64,000 nucleotides of DNA from Phocoena phocoena. Lineage: Eukaryota > Chordata > Mammalia > Artiodactyla > Phocoenidae. The stretch is from NCBI RefSeq assembly GCF_963924675.1, contig NC_089220.1:119428697-119492696 (forward strand). The letters run 5' to 3'. The position numbers were made by a program, and so were the translations under genes. The notes beneath the pieces are model-generated. The model was given only the letters and a program-made list of their open reading frames with translations, was not told where the DNA came from and ran no database searches. Positions 16,821 through 30,700 of this stretch are shown here, piece by piece; the stretch's first letter is position 1; each line of letters opens with the position of its first letter.

Positions 16821-19800
16821 AATGATACAGCTACTCAATGCTTGGAATAAAATGACAAAAGTTGTTGAATTTGAGAATTAACGAAAGAAAAGAAAGAGTT
16901 CTGATCCAGATGGCAGAGTGAATTCATTCTTTGATAACCCCAATATACATAGCAATGATAAAAGTAAAAAGAGAAAACAATAAATATACAGCCAGCCTCA
17001 AAACCAAGATAGATTTATACACTAAAAACAGAATAGAAATGCCAAGCACAAGCAGAGCAGGAATAAAGCCACAGGCTTGTCTATTGTGTTCAGATCAGCA
17101 GTGTGCTTTCCCCCTTTGGGAGAAGGAACTTAAAATGCTACCTGCTGGTTGGGAAACAGACTCACCACATGAAGCTGGAGGCAGTGATGAGGGCTTCCCA
17201 ACTCTTAAAAGGATGACAAAATCTGCTACAACCCACTGTTTAGACTACTGCAGGTCAAAGGAGGCAGAAGGACAAAAATATAGCCTTAAAACCAAATGCC
17301 AAACCAGGCTGCTGTGTGACTATATTCTATGCCTGATCATTCGAGTTACTGAAGTCTTTGGTTCAGTGTCTATAGTCAGTTTCTTGTTCTTGCTCATGAT
17401 ACCTTATTTCCCTGTGTGCTGATATAGAGTATGTTCTCTGGCCACAAGGCAGTTACTCTAGAAAAATAATCAAGAAGAACTTCTAAAACTGAAAAATACA
17501 ATGAAAAAATTAAAAACACAATGGTTGGGTTTAAGAGGTTAGACATAGCTAAAGAGAGAATCGATAAACTAGAAAATTGTTGAAAATGCAGCACGGGCAG
17601 AGAAAAAGGTTAACACACACACACACACACGTGTGCGCGAGAAGGTAATATACACAGAGGATTCAGTGAGAAGGTCTAACATGAGCTTAATTGGAGTCTC
17701 AAAAGGAGAAAAAAGAGAGAAAGGTGCAGAGGCAAGAATTCTCCATAAATGGTGAAAGACCATGTACACACACAGATTTGAGAAACCTGAGTAGATCAAG
17801 AAAAAAAAATATTTTAAGAAAACATCTGAAAAGCATCCCAAAGGAGAAAAAGACAAAAGCAACAGACTGACAGTTGGCCTCTCAGCAGCAATGGAAGCTA
17901 GAAGACAGGGGAATTCTAAAATTCTAAACCCATGAAATCTAAAGTTCTATAGGCTGTGAAAATCTCCTCAGGGACGAAGACAAAATAAAAAACATTTTCA
18001 GACAAAATCAGAGAGAGTTCACCATTAGATAACTGCATTAAAGGAAATTCAGAAGGTTGTATTTCAGGCAGGAATAAAATAACTCCAGACAGAAGGTTTG
18101 GGGTGCTGGAAGATAAAAAGGGAATATATAAGTAAATCTAAATAAACTAGACTCTAAAACAAAAATAATAATGTCTTTTGTGGTGAAAATATAGAATTAA
18201 AGTTTACTAAAACAGCAGCATATGAGTCAGGAAAGAGATAAATGGAATGAAAGTATTTTAAGGTCCTTGTATTGTCTTGAATAATATCAGACTTTGATAA
18301 GTTAAAGTCACATGTTAGAATTCCTAAGGTAATCATTCAAAGAATAGAGAGTATATAATTTTCAAACTGCGGGAGAGAGAGAGAAAAAAAAGACAAAAAT
18401 AATTAGCACAAAAACAATTCACTCAAAAGAAGGGCAAAAAGGAAAAGAAAAAATGGAAAAGAGAAAAAAATCAAGAGAACAAAAATATGATGGGATAGCT
18501 ATATAATGTCAGATGGAGTAGACATTAAGGCAGAAAACAATGGCAGAGATGAAGAAGGATACTTTATATTGATAAAAGATACAATTTCCTAGTAAGACAA
18601 CAATTCAAATTTTATATGCATGTTGCCTTGAAATATATAAAGCAAAATTTGACAGAAATACAAATAAAAATAGACAATCCACAATCAGACTGGGAGATTT
18701 TATATATACTTTTCTTAATAATTATTAGAACAAGCAGACAAAAAGATAACAGTATAGAAAACTTAAACAACATGATTAACAAATTTGACCTACTGGACAT
18801 ATGTATAACTCTGTACCCAGCACCTACTAAATACATTCTTTTTAGCACACAGGGACCATTTTTTAAAAATTACCAAATGCTTCATTATAAAGTAAATCTT
18901 AACAAATTTCAGAGTACTAAAATCATATAGAGCTGCTCTGTCCCACATAGTAGCCACTTGCCACAAGTTACCATTTAAATTCATTAAGATTAAATAAAAT
19001 AAAAAATCCAATTCCTTAGTTGCACCAGTCATTCAAGTGCTCAGTAGCCACACAAAAGCTAGTGTGTTAGACATCACAAATACAGAACATTTCCATCATT
19101 GAAGAAAATTCTACTCGAAAGCACTGATACAAAATACGTTCTCTGACCATAATACAATTACAGTAGAAGTCAACAGTAAAAGGACAATCAAAAATTTCAT
19201 CGTATATATCTTTTATTGATCTATATCAATGGAGAGGTAGACCAATGTTCATGGATTATCTTACTCGATCTTATAATAGAAATATATATACCCATTTTCT
19301 CCAAATGTGTATATAGATTCAATTCTAGCCAAAATCTAGCCAAAATCTCAACAAAATTTGTCTTTAAACATGACACGCTGATTCCAAAACTGATATGGAA
19401 ATGTAAAGGACCAAAAATACTCAAGACCCTCTTATAGAAGAACAAGAAGGTGGGAGGACATGTTCTACCAGATATGAAGACTTAAAAAGTTAAAGAAATT
19501 AAGATACTATGGTAATCTTTAGGTATGCTCAAAAATATTCCACTTATCTTCCTTCTAGGAACATGCTGGGTTGCAATTCCCTGCTTCTCCAAAAGTTGTA
19601 TGCGGCCGTGCGGCTTTTTTTGGCCACTTACATACGAACAGAAATGACATCACTTCAGGGCAGAAGCTTTAAGATCCAGCGTACAATTTACTACATTTTC
19701 TTTCCCCATAGCAACATTCCAGTTGATGAAAGTTCCATCAGTCTAAATCCCAAAGTGAGAAAACACAGAGCCCTAGTGAATCCATGATAGACCTGCAGCT

Positions 19801-21925
19801 TGAGTTGGAACTAATAAACCTTTGTTATTATAGTCCACAAGAATTTGGGGGTTATTTGTTACTGCAGCATGACCTAGCCTAGCTGATACACAGTGTGGTA
19901 TGGGTGCAGAGACTGACAAATAGACCAATAGAGTAAAATAGAGTCCAAAGACATATTTGATTTACAACAGAGGTAGTACTGGAAAACAAAAGGAAAAACA
20001 TGGCGTTTCAATAAATGTTGGTGAGAAAATTTATCAGCCATAAGAAAAATTCACACCATATATAAAAATAAATTCCAGATGGATTATAGGCCTATTATGA
20101 AAGGCAAAAAACTAAAACTTTAGGAAGATAATATAGGGTAATATCTCATGACCACAGGTAGGGAAAATTTTTTTCAGAAAACACTTACCATGAGGTAAAA
20201 GATTGATATATTTTAAACCAATAAATTAAGGATTATTCATCAAAACATATCATGAAGAGAGTGAAAAGACAAGCCACAGAATGGAACAAAATATTTGTAA
20301 CACATATAACCAACCAGGGGCTTGTATCCAGAAAATATTTTGAACTTCTAAAATCAATGAGAAAAAAAATCCCAATAGAAAAACAGGCAAAAGACTTGAA
20401 TAGGCACTTCACAAAAGAATATATCCAAATGGCCAATAATTGGGAAATGTATATTAAAACCACAATAAGCAACCATTACACACACATCAGATTTGCAAAA
20501 ATTAAAGTCTGATAGTACCAAGGTTGTAGAGGAATATAAATTTTTTTCTCTGCTAGTAGTGGTACAAAGTCATACAACCACCTTGGCATTAATAATGCCA
20601 CCTTGTTTGGCATTATCTCTGAAGTTGAAAATGGACATGAACTATGATTCAGCAATCCTACCCCTGAGCTCATGAAGTCATATACTCAAAGAACTCATGA
20701 ACATGTATAGCAAGAGACACAAGAATATTCACAGAGCACTGTTCTTAACAGACCCAAACTGGAAAGAACTCAAATATCTTTAAAAAGTAGAATAGCTAAC
20801 GTGTGGTATATTTATGAATCACATACTCTACAGTAATAAAAGTTAAAAATAAGCTATAGCCACATGCAACAACATGGATAATCTTACAGAAGTACTATTA
20901 AGAAAAAAAAAAAAGGTTAAGACACAAGTGAATATATACTGCAGGGAGACGGGACAGGGAGACCAGTTAGGAGGCTACAGCAATAATCCATTTGAGAAAT
21001 GATGGTAGTTTGGACCAAGTGGTGGTAGTAAATGTGGGGAACAGGGTTAGAAGTAGGGTATTCTTTGAAGTTAGAACTGATAGAATTTGACTGGATGTGA
21101 AGTGTGGGAGAAAGAACAAAGTCAAGCTGATGACTTGTAGGTGTTTGGTCAGATTAACTAAGCGAATGGTGGATACTATTTTAACGGAATGAAGATGACT
21201 GGGAGGGGGAAACAGGTTTGAGGGGGAAAAAGATCAACTTTTTTTTTTTTTTTTTTTACCACATTGTGTTTACACAAAGTAAGTGCTATTGGACTGAACT
21301 GTGCCCGCTCACCCCCCCCACCCTGAGTTCCCTGCAAATCTATGTTGAAGCCCTAACCCTCAGTGCAATGGTATTTGGAGATGAGGCCTTTGGGAAATAA
21401 TTAGGTTTAGGGGAGATCCTGAGTGTGGGGCCTTCATGATGGGATTAGTGTCTTCATGAGAAGAGATACTGGAGAGCTTGCTGGCTCTCTCTCCACCATG
21501 TGAGGAGGACACAGAGAGAAGAGAGTCCTTACTAGAACCTGACCATGCTGGCACCCTGATCTCAGACATCTAGTCTCCAGAGCTATGAGAAACACATTTC
21601 TGTTGTTTAAGCCACCCAGTCATTTGTGTTTTTTTAATGGCAGCCTGAGCTGACTATTACAGAAAGCAGAGGACAAAAAGGATGTTCAAAGCCTATCCTC
21701 GGCTTTATTAGAAATGCCCCCTCAGTTCCTTGCCCTTTGACCAGTACTTCATTCTGGGTCAGAAGGTTTGTTACACCCTAAAGAAATTGTCGTGCATGTG
21801 CATAAGGAGATATGCCCTAGATTGCTCATTGCAGCATCATTTATACAGAAAAAGAAAAAGGAACCAACTAAAATTCCATTACCAAGAGGATAGACCCAAA
21901 AAAATTACATTAAAATAAATTGTGG

Positions 21926-21960
<35 letters not shown>

Positions 21961-24900
21961 TGGAATATTATTCAGCAGTTAAAGCTAACCAACTAAATGA
22001 ACTAGAACTACACATATTAAATGGATCAATCTGAAAAACAATGTTGAATAAAAAAGCAGGTTGTAGAATGATAATATACAGCGTGATGCCATTTATCTAA
22101 AGTTTGAAAGCATGCAAAATACCACTGTAGGTAATTTATGAATATATACATATGTAGTAATATTAAAACATATGCAAATTTAGTACGGAGGGGAGAGGTA
22201 GAATCATGTAAAGTTTAGAGGGGGCTTCAAATGTAGCAATTTTAAGGGATTACAGGGGCTTCAAATGTAGCAATTTTAAGGGAAGTGAAAGTATTATTCT
22301 TTAAAAGCAACAGGAGCAAATCTGACAAAGTTTTAAGATTTGATAAAGCTAAGTTGTACCTCCATACTTTGCTGATGGCTTGAAATTTGACAATTTAAAA
22401 ATCAAGAAAAATACTGATTTGAATGGGGGGATACTCACATTCTCGAAAATGACTTAATTTGGTCATTACTTCATCCTTGAACAGCTGAACAACCTGTTCG
22501 ACAATCTCTCGATTCCGATTCTGGCCCAAGGCATACAGGTATTTCTCCAAAAGAGGAACGTTTTTCAGATTCCAGATGAAGTTCTCCCGATGAAGACTAC
22601 TTAACTTTGGGTGATGGAATTTCTAAATCAAAAGCAAAGAAACTCTTAGACTTTTAACAGCACAACCACTATGGAGAGGTCCGCACCCTCCAAAGGGTGG
22701 GCTGGGTGTGCCTTAGGGAAAGAGCTGGCATTCTCTCATGGTCACTGACTTGCTCCATTGACCTTCATCCACAAAGTGGTAATAACATCATATTTCTAGA
22801 GGATCTCATAGTTTTGAGAACACATTCCCATCTTCCCCGATCCTCACAACTGGGCAAAGATAGGTGCCACCATCTGCAGCCTACCAAAGGAATGGAGGCA
22901 GCTCTAAAGAACTCTGTGCTGGGCCCCCTGCTCCCTCTCCGACTTCGTCTTCAACAACTTGTTTTCACTCTCTTGTAACCACACTGACACTGGCCTCCCT
23001 GCTGTTCAAGGAACATGCCAGGCACGTTCCCACCCTTTTACGTTTGCTGTTTCTTCCTCCTGGGGACCCCAGGAATCCGTATGGCTAACGCCCTCGTTTC
23101 CACCAGGTCTTTACTCAGAAATCACCTTCTGGGGGAGGGTTCCCTGACCACTCCATCTAAAATTTCAACCCTTTCTCCAATATTTCATATCCCTCCTCTC
23201 TGCTTTTTTTTTCTTTGTAAGCACTTGGTACAAAATGCTGTCTAACAGTCACCATGATTCCCTTACTTACCTTGTTATCCTTGCTAGAACGTAAGCTCCA
23301 TGAGGGTCAGGAGCTTGTTTTGGGCCTGTTTTGTTCACTTCTGTATCCCCACGTCTAGAACAGTGCCTGGCACATAGAAGGCACTGCTCAAGCAATATCT
23401 ATTGAATAAATGAATGTTCTTAGCATAGACAATTCTAGAATTGGAAAGGCCTTTAGATGTTGACCACTCTATCTAAAGTTCTAAATGGCTTTGACCATCA
23501 TTGCACAAATGAAGAAAAGTTCAGAGAAGGATGATGAGTTGCCACTATGGGGCTGAGGGAGGACCCGGGTTTGCAGACTCCAGTCCAGATCCCTTTCACA
23601 CAGTGAGTGCCTGAAGGGGTCTTGGTTTCCACCCAGTGGAGTAGCTTTCAAATTTTTTTGACCATGACTTGCAGTAAGAAATACGTTTTACATTGCAACC
23701 TGGTATACAGGTAACACACACCTAGGGGAAAAAAGTTTCTGTAACAATACTTACAACCTTACATGTGCTGTATTCTGAGATTTTTCACTTTATTCTATTT
23801 CTTTAAAAATGTTCCTCTAAATTGATTTTAACACCCACTCTCATGACCTGGAGTTTGAAAACCTCCCCCTGATGCTCCTGTTACTATTATCATGTCCTTG
23901 CTAAGTGGTCATGTAACCTCTGTTTGAATACTTCCTGCAGGAGGTACTTTTTACCCTCATTGAGATGGCTCTGTGTTCTCTCTTTTGCAGAGCTAAAAGC
24001 TGCCTCTCCCATAGTGTCTATGCAATGGGTTCCAACTGTGACCTCTGGGGCCACGGGAACAGGATTAGTTCTCCCCCACATGACTGTCCTCTTGATATCT
24101 GAAGACAGCACTTCTGCCCCACAGTCTCTTCTGTAGAGTAAACCTTTCTAGTTCCTTCAGTTGTTCCTCACATGACATGGTTTTGAATCTCCTGACCATC
24201 TGCTGTGTTAAATGTCACTGTGGATCACAAAAATACTCTACACAGTAAGCACTGAAAAACACTGTTAGGAGTTGTGACTTCTGGGGAGTAGGACTGGAAA
24301 GGAACTAATAATGAAAATGATGGTAGAGAGAAAAAAGGTTCATTTTACACCTTTCAGTACTGCTTCAGTACTGATACTTTTACCATGTGCATATATTACT
24401 TTTATTTTTAAAGAAGGCAAAATATAACACTCTTGTTGGGTTTGCAATAGAGCAACCATCCGTTCAGGGAAGGATCCGAGTCAGTTTCTAAAATGGTAGC
24501 ACTGTTACCCCGTGCATCCCACTCTGGTATGGAGTAGTGGGAAGAATACTTGGGATCTGGACTTGGAATCAGACAGATCTGGGTTTCAACTGGTTTTATC
24601 ACTTAATATCTCAGATCTTAGTTTCCTTAACAGTAAGATCAGGTATCAATACCAACCTCACAGGGAATGTAAATTGGTGTAGCCACTATGGAAAACAGCA
24701 TGGAGGTTCCTCAAAAAACTAAAGAGTTGCCATATGATCCAGCAATCCCACTCCGGGTCATATACCCAGACAAAACTATAATTTGAAAAGATACATGCAT
24801 CCCTGTGTTCATAGCAGCACTGTTTACAATAGCCAACCTAAATGCAACCTAAAGCCAACCTAGGAAGCAACCTAAATGTCCATCAACAGATGAATGGATA

Positions 24901-27700
24901 AAGAAGATGTGATACATGTATACAATGGAATATTCCTCAGCCATAAAAAGAATGAAATAATGCCATTTGCAGCAACATGAATGGACCTAGATATTATCAT
25001 ACTAAGTGAAGTAAGTCAGAAAGAGAAAGACAAATAGCATACGATATTACTTACATGTGGAATCTAAAATATGACAAAAGTGAACTTATCTACAAAACAT
25101 TAACAGACTCACAGATAGAGAGGGAAGACTTGTGGTTGCCAAGGTGAAGAGGAGGTGGGGGAGGGAAGGACTGAGAGTTTGGGATTAGCAGTTGCAAACT
25201 ATTATATATAGGATGGATAAACAGCAAGTTCCCACTGTATAGCACAGGGAACTATATTCAATATCCTGTAATAAACCATAATGGAAAAGAATATGAAAAA
25301 GAATATATATACACAAGTATAACTGAATCACTTTGTTATACAGCAGAAATTAACACATTGTAAATCAACTATACTTCAATAAAATAAAATTTAAAAAATA
25401 CCAACCTCATGGTCATCTGTTGATAAGCTAAGACATGAAATAAAGATTTCATACATAATAGGTTCTCAATAAATGTTTGTTGAATGTGAACCTTGCAGCT
25501 TATGTGCCTGACTTCTCCGGCCTTTCCATCCTTTGGCTCCTTAGCACACCAACCTGAGTTTCTGATAGTTTAATCACTACCCTTTATTAGCCTATCTAAA
25601 CCTACCCCTTTTCAGCTTCCTCACTCTACCTCTGACACCAATTCCCATTTCTCAAGCACCTTGTTTCCTCTGCTACAAAGCTCTGACCACACTTATAAGC
25701 CCACCCTATATTTTCTCCTTTCTTGTACTTAAATGAATCTCCTAAGATTGACCTCCAGCCCATTTGTGAACCAAGCAGCAACCAAATTCCAGTACAGATC
25801 AGTTGGTCCCTTCACTTGTGAACGCTCAGTTATGGCAACAACCAGAACTGCGCTGTACTCTGGGCTCCTTGTACTCTGGGCCCCCCAGGCCTGCCCAGCC
25901 ACTGGAAGCTTCAATGGCCCAGCCACATCCCCAGCAGAGCAGTCACAGCCTCTGCCACACCCCTGGGATTAAAATTCTGCACCTGTGTGGTATCTTGTGC
26001 AGACTCCGTGGTTCCTAGTGCTTATACAGAAATTAAAAACTTACCACCTGCAAAGCCATGGGGGGAGGTTAGGTGAGGGGATGAACAATGGGAATAAAGC
26101 ATGATAAAATGCATTATAATACCTAGTGGGAAATGCTTCTCTTGGTTTCCTCTAGGACTCCCCTGTCCCCTGCGAGACAACTTAAGTTGCACAGCAGAGT
26201 GGCAGGTGGTTAACTACACAGCAGAACTCACTGTCGGCAATAATGTGGTGCTATCTCCCCCTGAGAACTGTATTTTCCATTTCAGAATTTAGCAGCAAAA
26301 GTTGAAACCTCAATGGCAACAGGCATATTAATAAAGGCCACAGGTAGTGTAGAAGGAAAGATCAGTAATAAAAAAGTCCTCTGTAACAGACACTCATCTC
26401 AATAGCTCATTTTGTAGATTTGATTCTGAGGATGGTAGAGAGACTTTCCTGAGCCTTCCAATCCATTCAAAGGTCTTTCTAAATAAAAGTAATATATGAA
26501 GAAAATTTCCTAACTGTACACTTAATTAGGAGAGCCTACTTCAATCCAAATTATATTAATGTTCAGAAATTGATGTTTTTAATGGATGTCCACAAATGGA
26601 TTTACCCCAAATTAATTGAAAACTATTATGACAGAAATGCTTAAACATTTACTAACCAAACCCTCAGTAAATATCTATTGAATAAACAAATAGAGTGCAA
26701 GGTGAAATGGTAATTATTGTCAACATAGAGAAAAGTCTTTCAATTGGCAAACATTTACTGAGCACTAACTATGGGATAGTGTGGTCTCGGACTCACAGAA
26801 TGTATAGTTTAGTGACTCATTTTGGGGTGATGGGATTACTATTAACTTAAAATTTTTTTGTATGTTAATCTGACTTTCTTTAATGAGTCACTGAAAGGGC
26901 TTTTAATCAAAAAAGAGTTATTTCTATTTGGGGATAAAAAGGTAAATAAATACTAAATATTTCGAGTGTAATATATATTTCAGTTTCTGGCCAAGAGGGA
27001 GTAACAGGGTTTACCCTCCTGGTTGAAATAGTTACAACACTGGACAAAATATATAAAACAATAGTTTTAAAGTTACTAGACATCAGGCAATGAAGGACAG
27101 GGATCCCTGAGAGATGGAGAACAAATGAGGTGAGTTTGTTTCGGATTTTGGCCTTGATAGAGGTGGAAGCGCAGGGAGGGGAGACCCAGGCAGAGCCCAG
27201 GGAACTCTCTGAGTTGAGGAAGCAGAGCATCTAGGAAGACCAAAGCTGCTAGAGTTTTCAGGATAGATGACCAGAAAACAGGTTGCTACAGAGAGAGAAA
27301 GCACTCTAGAGATCTGGAGAATCTGGCAGATCAGTGTATGAGTATGAGGAAGCTACTCAATGCTGGGGAAAGAACCACCTGAAAGGATTAGAGGGAATAG
27401 TACTTGGATACACAGGGTCAGGAATAGCACCTGTTCCCACCAATCATACTCATAGTTCATGGGACATTGGGTAGAGAACTCAGAAGGGTCTTGCATTAAT
27501 AGCGGGAAATAATTGTCCCTAGACTAAACCCAGCCCTGGTCCCAGCAAGTACTGAAAGCAAGACACAAAAGCACCAAACTGCTTCAACTGCATCCACTCA
27601 AGGAAGCTCAATGAACACAAAGCACAAGAAACATGACCAAAACTATACCAAGACACATCATGATCAAAGTGCTCAAAAGTAGAGATAGAGAAAATCTTAA

Positions 27701-27736
<36 letters not shown>

Positions 27737-30700
27737 GACATATTACGTTTAGAGGAACCATCTGACAGCAGATTTCTTGTCAGAAACAATGCAAGAGAAG
27801 AAAGTAGTGCAATGTGTTTAAAGCATGTTGGAAAAGACAGTCAACCTAGATGTTTATGTCCAATGAAAGTATCTTTCAAAAACGAAGGTGAGGGCTTCCC
27901 TGGTGGTGCAGTGGTTGAGTCTGCCTGCCGACGCAGGGGACACGGGTTTGTGCCCCGGTCCGGGAAGATCCCACATGCCGCGGAGCGGCTGGGCCCCGTG
28001 AGCCATGGCCGCTGAGCCTGCGTGTCTGGAGCCTTTGCTCAGCAACTGGAGAGGCCACAACAGTGAGAGGCCAAAGTACCGCCAAAAAAAAAAAAAAAGG
28101 AAGGTGAAACAAAGACATAAGAAAGCTGAAAAAAATTCATTACCAGCAGCCTGACACTGCAAGAAATATTAAGGAAGTCCTTTAGGTAGAAGGAAATAAT
28201 ATGGATCTACAAAAAGTATGAAGAGCACTGGAAAAGGTAACCATATAGTCAAATATATCATTTTTCCCTAATTAAATCTCTTTAGAAGATAATTGAAAGT
28301 TTAAACAAAAATAATAACAATGTATAAGTAAAAGGTATGACAACAATAGAATAAGGACAGGAAGGAAGAAACAGAAGTATACTATGTCAGGTGCATATAC
28401 CATACATGAAATGATATAACTTGAAGATAGACTGTGATGTTAAAGATGTATTCTATAAACCCTAAAGTAATGACTAAAATAAACAGAGTTATAGCTATAA
28501 GCCAACAAAGGAGATTAAATGAAATAAAAAAATACACGAACCAAAAGAAGGCAGAAAAAAAAGCAAATTCGAGAATAAAGAATAGATGTGACAAACAGAA
28601 AACAAATATCAAGATGATAGGCTTAAACCTAACCATATAAAAAATCATATTAAATGTAAATGGTCTAAACATCCCAACTGGAGGTCACAGATTATCATAT
28701 TGGATAAAAAAGCAGGACTCATGTATATGCTGCCTACAAGAAATACACTTCTACTATAAAGTACCAAAGAATTTTCCCCTTGTTCCCAGAAGACTATAAA
28801 TATCAAGTCTCTGAAGGTAGAGAGAATTTAAAAAATCTCCTAAAGCTTATTGTTAAAGTGTTCTCAGCCCTGTCTCATCTCTCACTTAACTCTCCTTAAT
28901 GTTAAAGTGTTCTCAGCCCTGTCTCATCTCTCACTTAACTCTCCTTAAGGTTCTACCTTACTCTTTTCTCTAAAGCACCAACCAGATAGAAAAAAAAACT
29001 GTGGACAGAATCAGGGAGTGGGAGCAGGCAGGCTGATCCCACCGGGTACTAATGGAGCACATGTGAAATGCGTAGAGGCTGATCTGCTTTCCTGTATGGC
29101 AGGAAACCTTAGCTTCCACAGATCTCAACACTTTCTAGACCCCATCTCTGACATTTTCCCCTCCCTCTGGTCCTTTGTTCTAGGCTGTGGAGGCAACCAC
29201 TTGATTGCTACCAGAGAGAACCCTGCCTACTTTAGAATGGAGCTGTGTCCCAGCAGACCCAGGTTACAGTCCATGTCCTGCTCAGTCCTTTCCTCTCTCA
29301 CACCCTTAACATTAAATCAGTCACCAAATTTGGTTGGCTCTTTCTCTCTATTTTTTTTTGTGGTACGCGGGCCTCTCTCACTGTTGTGGCCTCTTCCGTT
29401 GAGGAGCACAGGCTCAGCGGCCATGGCTCACAGGCCCAGCCACTCCGAGGCATGTGGGATCCTCCCGGACCAGGGCACGAACCCGTGTCCCCTGCATCGG
29501 CAGGCGGACTCTCAAACACTGCGCCACCAGGGAAGCCCTGGTTGGCTCTGTCTCTTAAATATATCTTGAACCTTTTCTTGGTTCAAGCCCTCAATCAGCT
29601 TTTTCCTGATTACTGTATTAGCTTCCTAGATGCATTCCCTGCCTGCATTCTGGCTTTCTGCCAATCTACCTATCATATTGGCCCTCAGAGGGCTATAAAT
29701 TAGAATTTTTTTTCCTGTTTAAAAACCCACCAAGTCTCCCTACTGAGCAAGCAAATAAGACAAAGTCCAAACTCCTTAGTGTCATATATGATAACATATT
29801 TTATAATCTTACTCCACCCTATGTTTCCAACTTTATCCCCTGTCTCTCTCAGGTTTAACCCCTATACTCCAGCCACAGTGAATTATTCAGAGGTTCTAGA
29901 ACATAGTCATTGTACTGCCATGATTTTTTCATGCTCTTTCCTTTCACTGAGCAAGCACCCTTCCTCCTTTTCTCTGACTGACTGATGGATTTGAAACTTT
30001 TAAGAACTAGCTCAAAAGTTTTTTTTTTTAGTTAAAATTTTTTTTTTATGAAGCCCTCCTTGAATACGTACTATGTGTTTGACACTGCTAGACATGAAGG
30101 ATAAAAGACGAGTAATTAAGATGTAGACCAATTTCTTAAGAGGGTCATTTCTTCTTATGTAGCATATGTAACAGGAAGCACAAGCAACAAAATTACAATA
30201 CCATACATGATAGACTGTTACCCTGATGGCTCCCTATGAACCATGCCTCCTGGTGTGCATGCCCTTGTGCAGCTTCTCCCGGTTGACTTTGGGATTAGAC
30301 ACGTCACATGCTTTGGCCAATGGAATATGAGCTAGCATGATTCAAGCAGAGGCTTGATAAGCATTTGTACACTGGGGCTTGTCCTCTTGGCACTCTCTCT
30401 TGGAAGACAGCAGCTGTGTTGTGAGGATGCTCAAGGCCATCCTGGAGGATGAGACACCAGGTGAAGAGAAGAGGACACATGGAGAGGATCTGAAGCACCG
30501 CAGCTGAACTCCCAGCTGCATATAGCTGCACGAGTGACCCCAATTAACACCAAGAAGAGCAGAGAGGCCAGTCAACCCACAGAATCATATGGGTTGACAA
30601 GATGTACAAGTTCTGATGAAGCAAAGAGAAGGAAGTGATCCTCTTCGTACAGCCTGGGAAGAGAAAGAAGGGTCCAGGGAAGATTTCACAGAGGAGGTGG

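Larger units (their letters stand above)
17440..20937 (+). mobile_element. Ancient L1 remnant, interrupted
   Basis: Segments resemble L1 in order: ORF1/inter-ORF-like (17440-18060), ORF2 front ('atccacaatcagactgggag', 18490-18929), middle (19130-19509) and ORF2 end ('gggcttgtatccagaaaat', 19900-20937). Later elements split it: a hAT MITE (18930-19129) and an MLT1-like LTR (19510-19890). All frames are broken. Confidence 0.65.
26930..28770 (+). mobile_element. Old L1 (5' and ORF2-front part), interrupted
   Basis: 'gttacaacactggacaaaat' near the start and later phrases such as 'gtcaacctagatgttta', 'ttgaaagtttaaacaaaaat' and 'atgtaaatggtctaaacatc' match L1 inter-ORF/ORF2 consensus. Interrupted by AC repeats and a SINE; frames are broken. 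Confidence 0.65.

Noticed and set aside
16931..17422. Open frame of 163 codons on the plus strand
   Set aside because: Low-complexity intronic sequence next to old L1 remains; no L1 protein motif survives.
29018..29703. Two plus-strand frames of 183 and 152 codons
   Set aside because: Much of each is the reverse of a CHR SINE fused by chance to L2-like sequence.
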